A DNA stretch of 64,000 bases from Brevibacillus sp. DP1.3A (GCF_013284245.2 NZ_CP085876.1:87001-151000); one strand, 5' to 3'; shown: positions 1 through 9,277, counted from the stretch's first letter. Numbers and translations are program-made. The notes: generated by a model not told the origin, from the sequence alone.

Positions 1-348
1 CATACTTCCCACGATTACCGTGAGCTCACCGCCCCGATAGACAGATAGCGGGATGGGAAGTGGATAGCCTGCACCCCACCACGGAGAAACGAGCATATCA
101 GCAGTTGTCTTTGGCTTATGGCTGCGTAGAAGGGCATACAGTCGAAATAAGACCAAATGACAGATTGGTATCACGGGTAGAATCGCTAACGTCACAATCA
201 GCGTATAAGCGGGAACTTGTAGCATGAATGAGTGCGAAATAAGGGACAAGCCTATTAACAACAGTTGAAAAAGGTAGCCGACAAATCGCCAGCGAAAACG
301 ATAGAGCAGCTTGTAGCTATAGATCGTATGGGCGGCGGTTTCCTTCAT
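1..348 (-). CDS. Hypothetical membrane protein, N-terminal part (runs off the left edge)
   Basis: I do not recognise this gene. An open frame reads leftward from an ATG at 348, preceded on the minus strand by AAAGGAAGTG, a good ribosome binding site. The 116 visible residues contain a basic N-terminus (RFRWR near residue 17) and two strongly hydrophobic stretches at about residues 22-43 and 48-70, followed by a hydrophilic tail containing SPWWGAGYP. This looks like an integral membrane protein. The rest of the gene is outside the window, so length and family cannot be judged. It is divergent from the next gene. Confidence 0.7.
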   Translation of the reverse strand, partial: MKETAAHTIYSYKLLYRFRWRFVGYLFQLLLIGLSLISHSFMLQVPAYTLIVTLAILPVIPICHLVLFRLYALLRSHKPKTTADMLVSPWWGAGYPLPIPLSVYRGGELTVIVGSM

Positions 349-556
349 GAGAAGTCACTTCCTTTTACAGCGTCTGGATGAATGAAAGTCTGCGTTTCCA
401 TTATCGCACAGTCGCAAATCTTGAGAAAGCTTATACAACGAATGATACAAGCCGTTTGTCTAGCATGACTGGACTGACGGCTTTTTGTTATGGGTAGGAT
501 AAAAGGAATGATATGGAAACCGATTCGGTAGGGCGTGATGAGGAGGGAAGGGAAGC
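349..556. other. Divergent intergenic region with a terminator-like hairpin
   Basis: This 208-bp region separates two divergent genes. At about 450-486 AAGCCGT pairs with ACGGCTT and is followed by TTTTT on the plus strand, the shape of a rightward intrinsic terminator, although no rightward gene precedes it in the window. A strong ribosome binding site (GAGGAGGGAAGGG) lies just before the GTG at 557. I see no convincing sigma-A promoter. Confidence 0.45.
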
Positions 557-1546
557 GTGAGGCTATGGGTCATTTCAGAGGAGGTCGTAGCCAGATGCGG
601 CAATGAGCTTGGAGCGTGTGGGATTGAGCTGACTGTTTACCAAACAGATTTCTCAGATGAAGTCGCTAATGGATTTCTGCTGACAAAAGAGAGTGATGGC
701 AAGCTTTTGCAGGAAAGGATGCAACAGCTGGGAACGGAGCCATGGCTCACACTTGTCTATGGTAGTGACGTGCCATACGACTGGGCGAATACTTTACATA
801 CCCAATACAAGCACAACGGAGAGCATGAGGTCATTCGCATGGCGTTATTTACGCACGATCGTGCTTTGCTTGGAGGGGAATCCAATGGGAGGTGGATGCG
901 GTTCCTCTGTAAGCAGCTCGCTCGCTATTCACTGGTGACGATGGTTTGCGGGATGCGCGAAGTGGATGAAGCGCTTCGGCAATTACCGCGCTATTTGGCG
1001 TGGAAGGAGCAGTTTTACATTGAACTTGGTGCCAGCTGCGATGAGAAAGGGATTTCTTTGCTGCAAGTTAGTCGCGCGCTCGGTATGGATAAACGAGTCG
1101 GTCAGGGCTGGCTCTACCCTTCCCGCCAAGACTCTTCCCTCATTGTTCGATGGCTCGAAAAAGAATGTAGGCTCGTTCTACAAAAAGCGAATATACAGCG
1201 GATCGTACTTTGGGGAAAGGACTCGTTATGGGAGCATATGTCTTCTGACTGGTTGGCTGAAAAAGACGTTGCGGTGTACACGGGGGAGGACAAGGCAATT
1301 CCGAACAAAAGGATGACGGGTTGGATGCTGTACGATTCGTGGCAAGATGCTGTAAAGGATGCAGATTTGCTCGTGATCGGAAATGCTGCGGGTACGACCA
1401 TTGCTGAACTGCCGGTACCCGAGCTGGTTAACGTTATGAGGCAGTCCTACGTCATTGATGCGGCAGCTTGTTTCCCTGTGCAGGAAGCCCAGTCCTATTT
1501 CCAAGCCTACCGAGCTATCGGCGAAAACACGAACGTTTGGGAATGA
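557..1546 (+). CDS. UDP-glucose/GDP-mannose dehydrogenase-like protein, probably non-catalytic
   Basis: 329 residues from a GTG with a strong ribosome binding site. The middle and end resemble the UDP-glucose 6-dehydrogenase family: ALGMDKRVGQGWLYP (residues 174-188) corresponds to the central-domain segment that in true enzymes runs into a glycine-rich loop with the catalytic cysteine (GGSCFPKD type), and DADLLVIG (269-276) with the following strand corresponds to the C-terminal UDP-binding domain. Here the loop is replaced by PSRQDSS, with no cysteine, and the N-terminus lacks a GxGxxG dinucleotide motif. The family usually has about 430-450 residues, so this one is short. I infer a degenerate, non-catalytic relative of unknown role. 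Family assignment is by eye only. Confidence 0.6.
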   Translation: MRLWVISEEVVARCGNELGACGIELTVYQTDFSDEVANGFLLTKESDGKLLQERMQQLGTEPWLTLVYGSDVPYDWANTLHTQYKHNGEHEVIRMALFTHDRALLGGESNGRWMRFLCKQLARYSLVTMVCGMREVDEALRQLPRYLAWKEQFYIELGASCDEKGISLLQVSRALGMDKRVGQGWLYPSRQDSSLIVRWLEKECRLVLQKANIQRIVLWGKDSLWEHMSSDWLAEKDVAVYTGEDKAIPNKRMTGWMLYDSWQDAVKDADLLVIGNAAGTTIAELPVPELVNVMRQSYVIDAAACFPVQEAQSYFQAYRAIGENTNVWE

Positions 1547-1553
1547 TGCTGAT

Positions 1554-1569
1554 TATAATGGGGTATAAT
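1554..1569 (+). promoter_or_regulatory. Putative -10 elements of the gin promoter
   Basis: Two TATAAT hexamers lie 10 bp apart (1554-1559 and 1564-1569), with no clear -35. They sit 38-53 bp before the preferred gin start at 1607. In B. subtilis gin (csfB) is transcribed by the forespore sigma factor F, so a different sigma factor may read this region. Confidence 0.4.
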
Positions 1570-1606
1570 GGTTGATATATTGAGGAAAAGGGCAGGCGTT
1601 TTCACT

Positions 1607-1789
1607 ATGGAAAAAGTTGCTCAGCGATGTATCGTCTGTGAACAAGAGCAGAATGACGGAATCGCCATTTGTGAGCAGTTTATCTGTCAGCGGTGCGAAC
1701 AGGAAATGGTCAATACCGATGTACAGGATGAAAAGTATCCATTTTTTATTCATCAGATGAGACGCATTTGGTTGCGAAAAGATGCGTGA
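1607..1789 (+). CDS. gin: Anti-sigma-G factor Gin (CsfB)
   Basis: 60 residues from the ATG at 1607; an upstream in-frame ATG at 1568 overlaps a TATAAT and is less likely. GAGGAAAAGGG ahead of 1607 is a plausible ribosome binding site. Two cysteine pairs, CIVC near the start and CQRC about 20 residues later, make the zinc-binding knuckle typical of Gin, and the order matches csfB upstream of yaaO and tmk in B. subtilis. Gin binds and restrains sigma-G in the forespore until engulfment ends, and also acts on sigma-E. A terminator follows at once, so it is probably a single-gene unit. Confidence 0.85.
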   Translation: MEKVAQRCIVCEQEQNDGIAICEQFICQRCEQEMVNTDVQDEKYPFFIHQMRRIWLRKDA

Positions 1790-1795
1790 AGAAAG

Positions 1796-1827
1796 AAGGC
1801 ATCGGTGCATTCCGGTGTCTTTTTTTT
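1796..1827 (+). terminator. Intrinsic terminator after gin
   Basis: AAGGCATCGG pairs with CCGGTGTCTT (with G-U pairs) and is followed by a run of eight T. Confidence 0.8.
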
Positions 1828-1893
1828 GCTGGACTCATGCATGTCCAAATCATGCTAAAATAGGGGAATAAAAATAAAGGACGTGAGTCGCGC

Positions 1894-3366
1894 GTGTTGG
1901 AGAGAGATGTTGAATTTCGGGAGCGACAAAAGCGTGCGCCCCTTTATGAACAGCTTGAACGGCACGCCAAGCATCGGCCGCATCCGTTTCATGTGCCAGG
2001 ACATAAAATGGGCCACAGCTTTGACAACCATGCCAAAAATCGCTTTCAAGACATCTTGGAGTTGGACGTAACGGAAATTAGCGGGACAGATGACCTGCAT
2101 CAGCCACAAGGTGTCATTGCAGAAGCACAGGCTTTGGCGGCGCAAGCCTTCCATGCGGAACAGACCAAGTTTTTGATCGGAGGCAGTACAGTAGGAAATA
2201 TCGCCCTCATCATGACGGTATGCAGACCGGGCGATAAGATTCTCGTACAACGTAATTGCCATAAGTCTGTATTCAACGGCATTATGATGGCGAGAGCAAC
2301 CCCGATCTTTTTAGTACCTGCCGTCGATTTGGCAACAGGAGTCGCTGCGGGTGTAAGGCGCGAAGATGTAGAGCGTGCGCTGCTTGCACACCCCGATGCC
2401 AAGGCAGTTTTTTTGACGAATCCGACCTATTATGGAATGGGTATCGATATGGCGAAAATGGCGGCTACTGTCCATCGGTTTGACGTACCGCTTTTGATAG
2501 ACGAAGCTCACGGTGCCCACTACGGGTTCCATCCTGCCTTTCCGCGTTCTGCTATGCAGGAAGGTGCGGATGCTTCGGTCCAATCGACACACAAAATGGG
2601 AACGGCGATGACGATGTCCTCGATGCTGCATATTCAGGGAGAGCGGATTGATCGTGAACGGTTGTTCCGTCATCTCGCCATGCTTCAGTCTTCCAGTCCA
2701 TCGTATGTGCTAATGGCCTCACTCGATGTAGCCAGGCGTCATCTGGCGCTTGCGGCGACCGAAGAGTGGAACAGGTTGTTGCCGCTTTTGGACAAGTTTC
2801 GGGAGCGACTCGATCGACTGGAGTGGCTGAATTGGCCGCGACTGTCCACGAACAGCGTATACGCTACGCTTGACCCGTTGAAGCTGTTTTTCCATTTGCG
2901 AACGGCCCAATTCAGTGGGTTTGAGTTGCAGAAATGGATGGAAAAGCACGGGATTTTCTCGGAGCTGGCGGATGACTCTCATGTACTCCTCGCAGCCTCC
3001 ACAGGAACATCCTCCCGTGACCTGGACGCCTTGTGGAAACTGCTTGAATCGATGGCGCCACAAGTAGAACCGGGGGAGGAACGCATACTTTTGACGGGAG
3101 TCGTATCTTCCCATTATTTGCGCGAGCAGGCATTGCCGATGCATGAAGCCGTTGACTGCCCGAGGGAGTCGATTCTTTTGGAGCAGGCTCTGGGACGAAT
3201 TGTGGCAGAGATGGTGATTCCATATCCGCCAGGGATTCCGGTGCTGGTGCCAGGCGAGCGGATCGATGATGAAAGTCTGGCGATGTTGAAGGAATTGGCG
3301 AGAGGACAAACGCGATTCCATGGCGTACAGGACGACCAGCTACAAACGATACAGGTTTTACGATAA
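1894..3366 (+). CDS. Orn/Lys/Arg decarboxylase family protein (YaaO-like)
   Basis: 490 residues from a GTG preceded by AAAGGACGTGAG. A PLP-dependent fold-type I decarboxylase of the prokaryotic ornithine/lysine/arginine group. Visible features are HVPGHKMG (residues 33-40), the cofactor-binding aspartate in LIDEAHGAH (201-209) and the Schiff-base lysine in STHKM (K234), followed by the C-terminal decarboxylase domain. The position directly before tmk matches yaaO of B. subtilis. The exact substrate (arginine, lysine or ornithine) cannot be read from sequence; a polyamine-precursor role is inferred. The next gene begins 39 bp downstream, suggesting cotranscription with tmk. Confidence 0.85.
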   Translation: MLERDVEFRERQKRAPLYEQLERHAKHRPHPFHVPGHKMGHSFDNHAKNRFQDILELDVTEISGTDDLHQPQGVIAEAQALAAQAFHAEQTKFLIGGSTVGNIALIMTVCRPGDKILVQRNCHKSVFNGIMMARATPIFLVPAVDLATGVAAGVRREDVERALLAHPDAKAVFLTNPTYYGMGIDMAKMAATVHRFDVPLLIDEAHGAHYGFHPAFPRSAMQEGADASVQSTHKMGTAMTMSSMLHIQGERIDRERLFRHLAMLQSSSPSYVLMASLDVARRHLALAATEEWNRLLPLLDKFRERLDRLEWLNWPRLSTNSVYATLDPLKLFFHLRTAQFSGFELQKWMEKHGIFSELADDSHVLLAASTGTSSRDLDALWKLLESMAPQVEPGEERILLTGVVSSHYLREQALPMHEAVDCPRESILLEQALGRIVAEMVIPYPPGIPVLVPGERIDDESLAMLKELARGQTRFHGVQDDQLQTIQVLR

Positions 3367-3405
3367 TCTAAGCAACTGGCCTGCTACAACAGGGGTGGAA
3401 GGAGT

Positions 3406-4047
3406 ATGGAAGTGGCAACAGGAAAGAAAGGCCGATTTATTACGATAGAAGGCGGAGAAGGGGCCGGGAAATCTACCGTCATCGCCAAGCTGTACGAAGA
3501 GCTGAAGGCGCGGGGAGTCGATGTACTTTTGACTCGTGAGCCCGGTGGAATTGATATTGCTGAAAAAATCCGGGAAATTATTTTGAATCCGGCCCACACG
3601 CAGATGGATGAAAGAACGGAGGCTCTCTTGTATGCGGCAGCACGTGGCCAGCATTTGGCGGAAAAGGTGTTACCTGCTTTGGCAGAGGGCAAGCTGGTAC
3701 TATGCGACCGTTTTATCGACAGTAGTCTCGCCTATCAAGGACATGCGCGGGGATTGGGCATTGATGCTGTCTACCAGATTAACCGATTTGCTGTCGGTGA
3801 CTGCATGCCGGAATTGACCTTGTTCTTTGATGTACAGCCCGAAATCGGATTGGCGCGGATTAATGCCTCCCGTGGGCGCGAAGTGAATCGTCTCGATCTG
3901 GAAGGGATGCGTTTCCATGAGCTTGTTCGGGAAGGGTATCAGCTGGTTATGGAACGCGACCCAGAGCGCTTTGTCGTCATTGATGCCGAGCAGCCGATGG
4001 AACATGTATATCAATCTGCTCTACAGGCACTGCTAGACAGATTATAA
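3406..4047 (+). CDS. tmk: Thymidylate kinase
   Basis: 213 residues, the normal length. It phosphorylates dTMP to dTDP with ATP in the cytoplasm, feeding DNA synthesis. The P-loop is GGEGAGKST (residues 16-24), LTREPGG follows as the DRX/TREPGG substrate motif, and [13 protein letters not shown] carries the catalytic region. GGAAGGAG precedes the ATG. It sits in the conserved yaaO-tmk-darA-yaaR-holB order. Confidence 0.97.
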   Translation: MEVATGKKGRFITIEGGEGAGKSTVIAKLYEELKARGVDVLLTREPGGIDIAEKIREIILNPAHTQMDERTEALLYAAARGQHLAEKVLPALAEGKLVLCDRFIDSSLAYQGHARGLGIDAVYQINRFAVGDCMPELTLFFDVQPEIGLARINASRGREVNRLDLEGMRFHELVREGYQLVMERDPERFVVIDAEQPMEHVYQSALQALLDRL

Positions 4048-4180
4048 GGTTCCCTGTACCGCAGAATGATGTACATGCTGTATAATATGTTTAAGCGAAA
4101 TAACGTACCAAGCCTACGTGTTTTTCATACAATGAAGAAGTCAAATTGGGAATTGATCATGGGAGAAAGGGTGATAGCCG

Positions 4181-4510
4181 ATGAAAATGGTAGTTGCGGT
4201 CGTCCAAGATAAAGATAGTGGTCGTCTGTCTCAACAACTGGTGAAAAAAGGTTTTCGTGCTACGAAGCTGGCTAGTACGGGTAGCTTTTTACGCGCCGGT
4301 AACACAACTTTTTTGATCGGTACGTCTGACGAAAGCGTGCCGGAAGTAATCGACATCATTGCGCATAATTGCAAATCCCGCAAACAAATGGTCACTCCCG
4401 TCTCTCCACTCAGTAATGCTGTAGACTCATTCATGCCATATCCGCTGGAAGTACAGGTGGGTGGTGCGGCAGTATTCGTATTGGATGTCGGAGAGTTCCA
4501 CTCATTTTAA
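4181..4510 (+). CDS. darA: Cyclic-di-AMP receptor DarA (PstA/YaaQ), PII-like
   Basis: 109 residues, the family length. DarA is a small trimeric PII-like protein that binds cyclic-di-AMP; its downstream target in the cell is not settled. The N-terminal MKMVVAVVQDKDS and the later TKLASTGSFLRAGNTTFLIG segments are characteristic of the family. The start follows AGAAAGGGTGATAGCC. A TATAAT at 4081-4086 may serve as a promoter -10 for darA and what follows. Confidence 0.93.
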   Translation: MKMVVAVVQDKDSGRLSQQLVKKGFRATKLASTGSFLRAGNTTFLIGTSDESVPEVIDIIAHNCKSRKQMVTPVSPLSNAVDSFMPYPLEVQVGGAAVFVLDVGEFHSF

Positions 4511-4602
4511 CGTGGTTCCTTCTCTCTTTTTTCGTAACTTTCGTATATACTTGATCTCACGGGGATAAACCCTGTATTGGATCGGGCGACGGAGGTGGCG
4601 AT

Positions 4603-5049
4603 ATGAAAATCAGTGATGGGTTACGGCCTAAACTGGACTTGATTAAAACGACGGATTCACGCAAGAATCCTCAACTGGAAAAGCTGAATTTTGGCACGAT
4701 GATTCAAGGAGAAGACGAACGTATGTCTCAGGAGAAGCTTACCCGGCTACTGACAGACATAGACAGGCAGGGACAGATTCTTGCTCGTTCCCGCGCCGTT
4801 CGTGACTTCTATGCTTATAAAAATCTCGTCAAGCAGTTCATGGAAGAGGCTGTGAAGTTCGGTATTGCCTTAGACGATAGACGAGGAATGAATCGACGTG
4901 GTCGCAGTAGGCTGTACAAAATCGTCAAAGAGGTGGATGCAGAGCTGCTCAAACTGACAGATGAGCTCTTGAGCGAGCAGGCACCAACGATTGATTTGTT
5001 AGCTAGGATTGGCGAAATCCGCGGCATGTTGATCAATTTGTATTTTTAG
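4603..5049 (+). CDS. yaaR: YaaR family protein (DUF327)
   Basis: 148 residues, mainly charged and probably helical, with no membrane segment. It matches the YaaR/DUF327 family by position (between darA and holB) and by the central region with RAVRDFYAYKNLVKQFMEEA. Function is unknown; the family's constant place beside holB and tmk suggests a housekeeping role. The ATG at 4603 follows CGGAGGTGGCG. holB begins 16 bp after its stop, so the two are probably cotranscribed. Confidence 0.87.
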   Translation: MKISDGLRPKLDLIKTTDSRKNPQLEKLNFGTMIQGEDERMSQEKLTRLLTDIDRQGQILARSRAVRDFYAYKNLVKQFMEEAVKFGIALDDRRGMNRRGRSRLYKIVKEVDAELLKLTDELLSEQAPTIDLLARIGEIRGMLINLYF

Positions 5050-5065
5050 TGGGTGTGAAACCATC

Positions 5066-6046
5066 ATGACATGGACCCGTTTTTCTCAGCAGCCACGAGC
5101 ACAGGAACTGCTGTATCATAGTTTGCGCAACGAACGACTGGCACACGCCTACTTGCTGGCGGGTCCCAAAGGTTCAGGTAAAAAGCAGATGGCCCTGCAT
5201 CTGGCGAAGTCCCTTTTTTGTTCGGAAAGGGAGGCAGACGCCTGCGGGGCCTGTGTTACATGCAGGCGCATAGAGGGTGGTAATCACCCGGATGTGTTGT
5301 TTATTACGCCTGATGGGGCTTCGATTAAAATCGACCAGATCCGTTCGCTGCAAAAAGAAATGGCGATGCGCGCCGTCGAGTCATCACGCAAGGTATATAT
5401 CATCGAGCACGTCGATAAAATGACGACACAGGCTGCCAACAGTCTGCTCAAGTTTCTGGAGGAACCGCCCGCTGGTGTACTGGCCCTGCTTTTAACAGAG
5501 CATAGCCATGCGATTCTTCCTACGATTTTATCTCGATGCCAAATCGTTCAATTTTCACCACTTTCTGCAGAATCGATTGCGGAAAAGTTGCGTGCAGAGG
5601 GCGTTTTGGCGGGAATGGCGCAGGTTGCTTCCCACATTACGACAAATGTGGAAGAAGCCATGACACTCAGCCAATCAGAATCGTTTGCACAGCTAAGAAA
5701 TCTAGTGATACAATTGGTGCAGGAGTGCAAACAGCGCAATTCATCTGCACTCTTAACGATCCATGATATGTTGCAAAAGAGCGACAAAAGTAAAGAGGAA
5801 CTACCCCTCTTTTTAGATTTGCTCATCCTTTGGCTGCGCGATATCCTGTATTTGCAAGTAGGCAGGCATGCCCATCTCATTAACAGCGACCAACAGGATG
5901 TGCTGCAAGGACAAGCACTGGTATGGACAAAAGCTGAGCTCTTGCGTGGGATAGATTTGGTCATGGAGACGAAAAATCGGATAGAGCGAAATGCCAACGC
6001 ACAGTTGGCTCTTGAGCGGTTGGTTCTTCAATTCCAGGAGGGATAA
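5066..6046 (+). CDS. holB: DNA polymerase III subunit delta'
   Basis: 326 residues. Delta' is the rigid stator of the clamp-loader complex that places the beta clamp on primed DNA. Visible are the AAA+ nucleotide-binding loop GPKGSGKK, the zinc module with four cysteines around CGACVTC, the DGASIKIDQIR segment, and LLKFLEEPP with the sensor-like SRC downstream. Start ATG at 5066 follows GTGGGTGTG. The stop lies three bases from the ricT start, indicating translational coupling. Confidence 0.96.
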   Translation: MTWTRFSQQPRAQELLYHSLRNERLAHAYLLAGPKGSGKKQMALHLAKSLFCSEREADACGACVTCRRIEGGNHPDVLFITPDGASIKIDQIRSLQKEMAMRAVESSRKVYIIEHVDKMTTQAANSLLKFLEEPPAGVLALLLTEHSHAILPTILSRCQIVQFSPLSAESIAEKLRAEGVLAGMAQVASHITTNVEEAMTLSQSESFAQLRNLVIQLVQECKQRNSSALLTIHDMLQKSDKSKEELPLFLDLLILWLRDILYLQVGRHAHLINSDQQDVLQGQALVWTKAELLRGIDLVMETKNRIERNANAQLALERLVLQFQEG

Positions 6047-6049
6047 CCC

Positions 6050-6865
6050 TTGTACGAGGTTGTTGGGGTCCGCTTTAAGAAAGCGGGCAAAATATATTAC
6101 TTCGACCCTGACCGACTGCCGATTGAGCAAGACTGCACCGTCATCGTTGAAACGGCGCGAGGGGTCGAATTTGGCAAGGTCGTCATTGGCAAAAAAGAAG
6201 TGGCTGAGTCTGATGTCGTATTGCCGCTGAAAAAGGTCATTCGGATGGCAGACGAGCGAGATGCAAAACAGGTGGATGAAAACAAGCAAGCCGCCAAGAA
6301 TGCTTTTGCTGTATGTCAGACGAAGATCAAAGAGCACAAGCTCGATATGAAGCTGGTCGATGTGGAATACACGTTTGACCGCAACAAGATTATCTTTTAT
6401 TTTACCGCTGACGGTAGGGTTGATTTCCGTGAGCTGGTAAAAGACCTCGCCTCCGTATTCCGTACCCGAATTGAGCTTCGCCAGATCGGTGTGCGTGACG
6501 AAGCCAAAATGCTCGGCGGGATCGGGCCTTGTGGCAGGTTGCTTTGCTGTTCGACGTTCCTCGGCGATTTCGAGCCTGTCTCGATCAAAATGGCCAAGGA
6601 CCAAAATCTTTCGTTGAATCCAGCTAAAATCTCTGGTCTGTGTGGCCGGTTGATGTGCTGTTTAAAATACGAGAACGACAACTATGAAAGCTCGAAGGAT
6701 GAGATGCCGGACGTCGGCAAATTGGTCACCACCCCGATGGGGAATGGACGAGTCGTTTCCGTAAACGTACTTGATCAATCTGTCCAAGTAGAGCTTTCAA
6801 TCGACAAACGTGTCACCGAATTCGGATTGGATGAGATTGCGATAGGTCTCCCCACCTTTGAATAA
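6050..6865 (+). CDS. ricT: RicT (YaaT), PSP1-domain iron-sulfur protein of the RicA-RicF-RicT complex
   Basis: 271 residues from a TTG start; the AGGAGGG ribosome binding site inside the end of holB decides the start. The PSP1 domain occupies the C-terminal two thirds, with the paired cysteine motifs CGRLLCC and CGRLMCC that supply cluster ligands. In B. subtilis RicT works with RicA and RicF in RNase Y-dependent mRNA maturation and in promoting Spo0A phosphorylation, so the gene belongs to the sporulation and competence network. yabA follows after 28 bp. Confidence 0.93.
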   Translation: MYEVVGVRFKKAGKIYYFDPDRLPIEQDCTVIVETARGVEFGKVVIGKKEVAESDVVLPLKKVIRMADERDAKQVDENKQAAKNAFAVCQTKIKEHKLDMKLVDVEYTFDRNKIIFYFTADGRVDFRELVKDLASVFRTRIELRQIGVRDEAKMLGGIGPCGRLLCCSTFLGDFEPVSIKMAKDQNLSLNPAKISGLCGRLMCCLKYENDNYESSKDEMPDVGKLVTTPMGNGRVVSVNVLDQSVQVELSIDKRVTEFGLDEIAIGLPTFE

Positions 6866-6893
6866 AGCGTGGGGGTAGGGGAGAGGTGAGCTA

Positions 6894-7265
6894 GTGGACA
6901 AACGGGAAATCTTCGTCAAGATGGCGAGTATTGAAGAACGTATTGGTGACCTTTATAAAGAAATTGGTGAACTGAAAGACGTCATCGTTGTTTTGATGGA
7001 GGAAAACGCCCAATTACTCGTTGAAAACCAGCACCTTCGCACCCGACTAGACAGGAAAAAGACCGGCTCCCAAGCAAAACAAAAGGGAACAAGCCCTGTC
7101 GCGAAGGAAAAAGCCAAAAAGGCAGTGGTTGGAGAAGGATATGACAATCTCGCTCGTTTGTACGCGGAAGGATTTCATATCTGCAATGTGCATTTCGGCA
7201 GCCTGCGAAAAGAAGGGGATTGCCTGTTCTGTCTCTCATTCCTGAGCGGCGGCCCTCAAAAATAA
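6894..7265 (+). CDS. yabA: Replication initiation control protein YabA
   Basis: 123 residues from a GTG with GGGGAGAGGTGAGC before it. YabA forms tetramers and bridges DnaA and the DnaN clamp to restrain replication initiation. The N-terminal half (to about residue 60) is a leucine-rich coiled coil; a charged linker follows; the C-terminal HICNVHFGS and CLFC provide the His/Cys zinc site. A terminator follows, closing the tmk/holB cluster. Confidence 0.94.
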   Translation: MDKREIFVKMASIEERIGDLYKEIGELKDVIVVLMEENAQLLVENQHLRTRLDRKKTGSQAKQKGTSPVAKEKAKKAVVGEGYDNLARLYAEGFHICNVHFGSLRKEGDCLFCLSFLSGGPQK

Positions 7266-7289
7266 GCGGTGAGTAACCAGCACCACATG

Positions 7290-7326
7290 AAAAAGCGACC
7301 TGGGCCACGTGTCAGGTCGCTTTTTT
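7290..7326 (+). terminator. Intrinsic terminator after yabA
   Basis: AAAAGCGACCTG pairs with CAGGTCGCTTTT across a 10-base loop, followed by T6. Confidence 0.92.
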
Positions 7327-7373
7327 CCGGATAGGAATAATAAGACAAGAACAAAAGGGAGTACGAGCCGTAG

Positions 7374-8141
7374 ATGGAACCTGTCACCAACGTGCCGCTT
7401 TACGAAACCGAGCGCATCGATGATTTATTGACACATGAAATGAAAATAATCCAAAGCCACGAAGTTTTTTGCTTCTCGATGGACGCGGTTCTTTTGGCGC
7501 GATTCGCATCGGTGCCAAAGCGCGGAAAAGTATTGGATATGTGCACGGGCAATGGAGCTATACCGCTCATTATGACCACGCGTACGCCAGAAGCCAGTTT
7601 TGATGGGATCGAAATTCAAGATCGTTTGTTCAGTATGGCAAGCCGCAATGTGACATTGAATGGTTTGAACGAACGAATTACGATGCATCATGGCGATGTG
7701 AAGGATGCGGTGTCGTTGTTTGGGCACGGGAATTTCGATTTGATCACGTGCAATCCGCCGTATATGCCTGCGACCAGTGGGGAGAAAAACATCAGCGAGC
7801 ACTTTGCGATCGCCCGTCATGAGATTATGCTGTCCTTGGAGGATGTCATTCGCGTGGGGAGCCAGTTGCTAAAAAACGGCGGGAAGCTGGCGCTCGTGCA
7901 TCGATCCACACGTTTGATTGACATCGTTTCGCTTATGCGCCAATATGGCATCGAGCCGAAACGGATGCGTCTGGTTTATCCGCGTAGGGAAGCAGAGCCG
8001 AATATGGTTCTGATCGAGGGAATAAGGGGTGGAAAGCCGGAGCTGAGAATTCAGCCGCCGCTGATTGTGTATGAAAATGGAGAGCAATACTGTGAAGAAC
8101 TACAGGAAATCTATTATGGCAGACGAGATTCCCTCGAGTAA
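7374..8141 (+). CDS. tRNA1(Val) (adenine-37-N6)-methyltransferase family protein (YabB/TrmN6)
   Basis: 255 residues. A class I SAM-dependent methyltransferase with motif [14 protein letters not shown] and the amino-methylating signature NPPY in CNPPYMP, which marks N6-adenine or related nitrogen methylation. The position before yazA and rsmI matches yabB of B. subtilis. The tRNA1(Val) A37 target is known for the E. coli member; transfer of that specificity here is inferred. The start ATG at 7374 follows GGGAGTACGAGCCGTAG. The 3' end overlaps yazA by 26 bp. Confidence 0.88.
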   Translation: MEPVTNVPLYETERIDDLLTHEMKIIQSHEVFCFSMDAVLLARFASVPKRGKVLDMCTGNGAIPLIMTTRTPEASFDGIEIQDRLFSMASRNVTLNGLNERITMHHGDVKDAVSLFGHGNFDLITCNPPYMPATSGEKNISEHFAIARHEIMLSLEDVIRVGSQLLKNGGKLALVHRSTRLIDIVSLMRQYGIEPKRMRLVYPRREAEPNMVLIEGIRGGKPELRIQPPLIVYENGEQYCEELQEIYYGRRDSLE

Positions 8142-8391
8142 GAGTCACTATGTCTACATCCTCTCCTGTGCGGATGGGACACTCTACACCGGATATACGA
8201 CAGAGCTGATCCGTCGCTTGGCTGCTCATAATGAAGGAAAAGGTGCCAAGTACACGAGAGGACGCGGGCCAGTGGAGTTGCTCTATTGGGAAGAAGGAGC
8301 AGATCGTTCCTGGGGTCTCAAGCGTGAAGAGAGCATCAAACGATTAACGCGCAAGAAAAAAGAAGAATTGATTGGAGGGGCCTCCGAATGA
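8116..8391 (+). CDS. yazA: GIY-YIG nuclease superfamily protein YazA
   Basis: 91 residues from the ATG at 8116, chosen because AGGAAATC precedes it and because the protein then begins just before the GIY-YIG core. The core reads [18 protein letters not shown], with the conserved arginine in LIRRLAAHN and the GAKYTR segment. This UPF0213 family of tiny single-domain GIY-YIG proteins has no settled function; nuclease activity is inferred. It overlaps the gene before it and shares ATGA with rsmI after it, so the three are one translationally coupled unit. Confidence 0.92.
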   Translation: MADEIPSSKSHYVYILSCADGTLYTGYTTELIRRLAAHNEGKGAKYTRGRGPVELLYWEEGADRSWGLKREESIKRLTRKKKEELIGGASE

Positions 8392-9260
8392 ATGTGCAAC
8401 GCAGTTTTGCGTCAGAAGAAGCAGGAGTCCTTTATTTGGTGGCTACACCCATTGGCAATCTCGATGATATCACGGTGCGGTGTCTAAATACGTTGCGTGA
8501 AGTCGATGTCATCGCGTGTGAAGATACGCGCCAGACGAGAAAGCTGCTGAATCATTTTCAAATCGAAAAACGTACGGTCAGCTATCACGAGCATAATAAA
8601 GAAGCAAGTGGAAATGGGCTGTTGCAGTGGCTTGCCGAGGGCAAGAAAATTGCCTTGGTAAGCGACGCTGGCTTGCCAGCAATTTCCGACCCGGGTGCTG
8701 AGCTAGTACGAGATGCGACCGCAGCGGGATTTTCTGTCATCCCCGTTCCAGGTGCCAATGCGGCATTGACAGCTTTGATTGCTTCTGGTCTTCCTACAGA
8801 TCGCTTCCTATTTTGCGGATTTATGGGACGCGAAAACAAAGAAAGACGCGAAGAGCTGGAACGACTGAAGCGATATCCAGAAACGCTGATTTTTTATGAA
8901 GCTCCCCATCGAGTGGAAAAGACGCTTGCTGCCATGCGGGAAGCGTGGGGGAATCGGCGAGCTGTCCTGGCGAGAGAGCTGACAAAGCGCTACGAAGAAT
9001 TTGCGCGCGGGACATTGGATGAGCTGCTGGAATGGCTCAGAAGCGGCGAGGTGCGCGGTGAGTTTTGTGTCATTGTCGAAGGGAACACAGGGCCGTTGGA
9101 AGCGGAAGTCGATGATACATGGTGGCAATCGCTGAGTATCGTGGAGCACGTGGATCATTACTGTGCACAAGGCATGGGGAAAAAGGAAGCCATCAAGCAA
9201 GCAGCCGATGATCGAAACGTATCCAAACGAGATGTTTACAACGAATATCATCGTGAATAG
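8388..9260 (+). CDS. rsmI: 16S rRNA (cytidine(1402)-2'-O)-methyltransferase
   Basis: 290 residues. RsmI methylates the ribose of C1402 in the decoding centre of 16S rRNA. The N-terminus [15 protein letters not shown], then [11 protein letters not shown] and the [18 protein letters not shown] loop, are diagnostic of this tetrapyrrole-methylase-fold family. GGAGGGG precedes the ATG, which overlaps the yazA stop. A hairpin terminator follows. Confidence 0.96.
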   Translation: MNVQRSFASEEAGVLYLVATPIGNLDDITVRCLNTLREVDVIACEDTRQTRKLLNHFQIEKRTVSYHEHNKEASGNGLLQWLAEGKKIALVSDAGLPAISDPGAELVRDATAAGFSVIPVPGANAALTALIASGLPTDRFLFCGFMGRENKERREELERLKRYPETLIFYEAPHRVEKTLAAMREAWGNRRAVLARELTKRYEEFARGTLDELLEWLRSGEVRGEFCVIVEGNTGPLEAEVDDTWWQSLSIVEHVDHYCAQGMGKKEAIKQAADDRNVSKRDVYNEYHRE

Positions 9261-9277
9261 AAGGTAAGGAATGAGCG

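Noticed and set aside
1568..1609. Longer gin reading from the ATG at 1568
   Set aside because: The ATG is inside a TATAAT-like element and a better ribosome site precedes the ATG at 1607; family proteins fit the shorter form.
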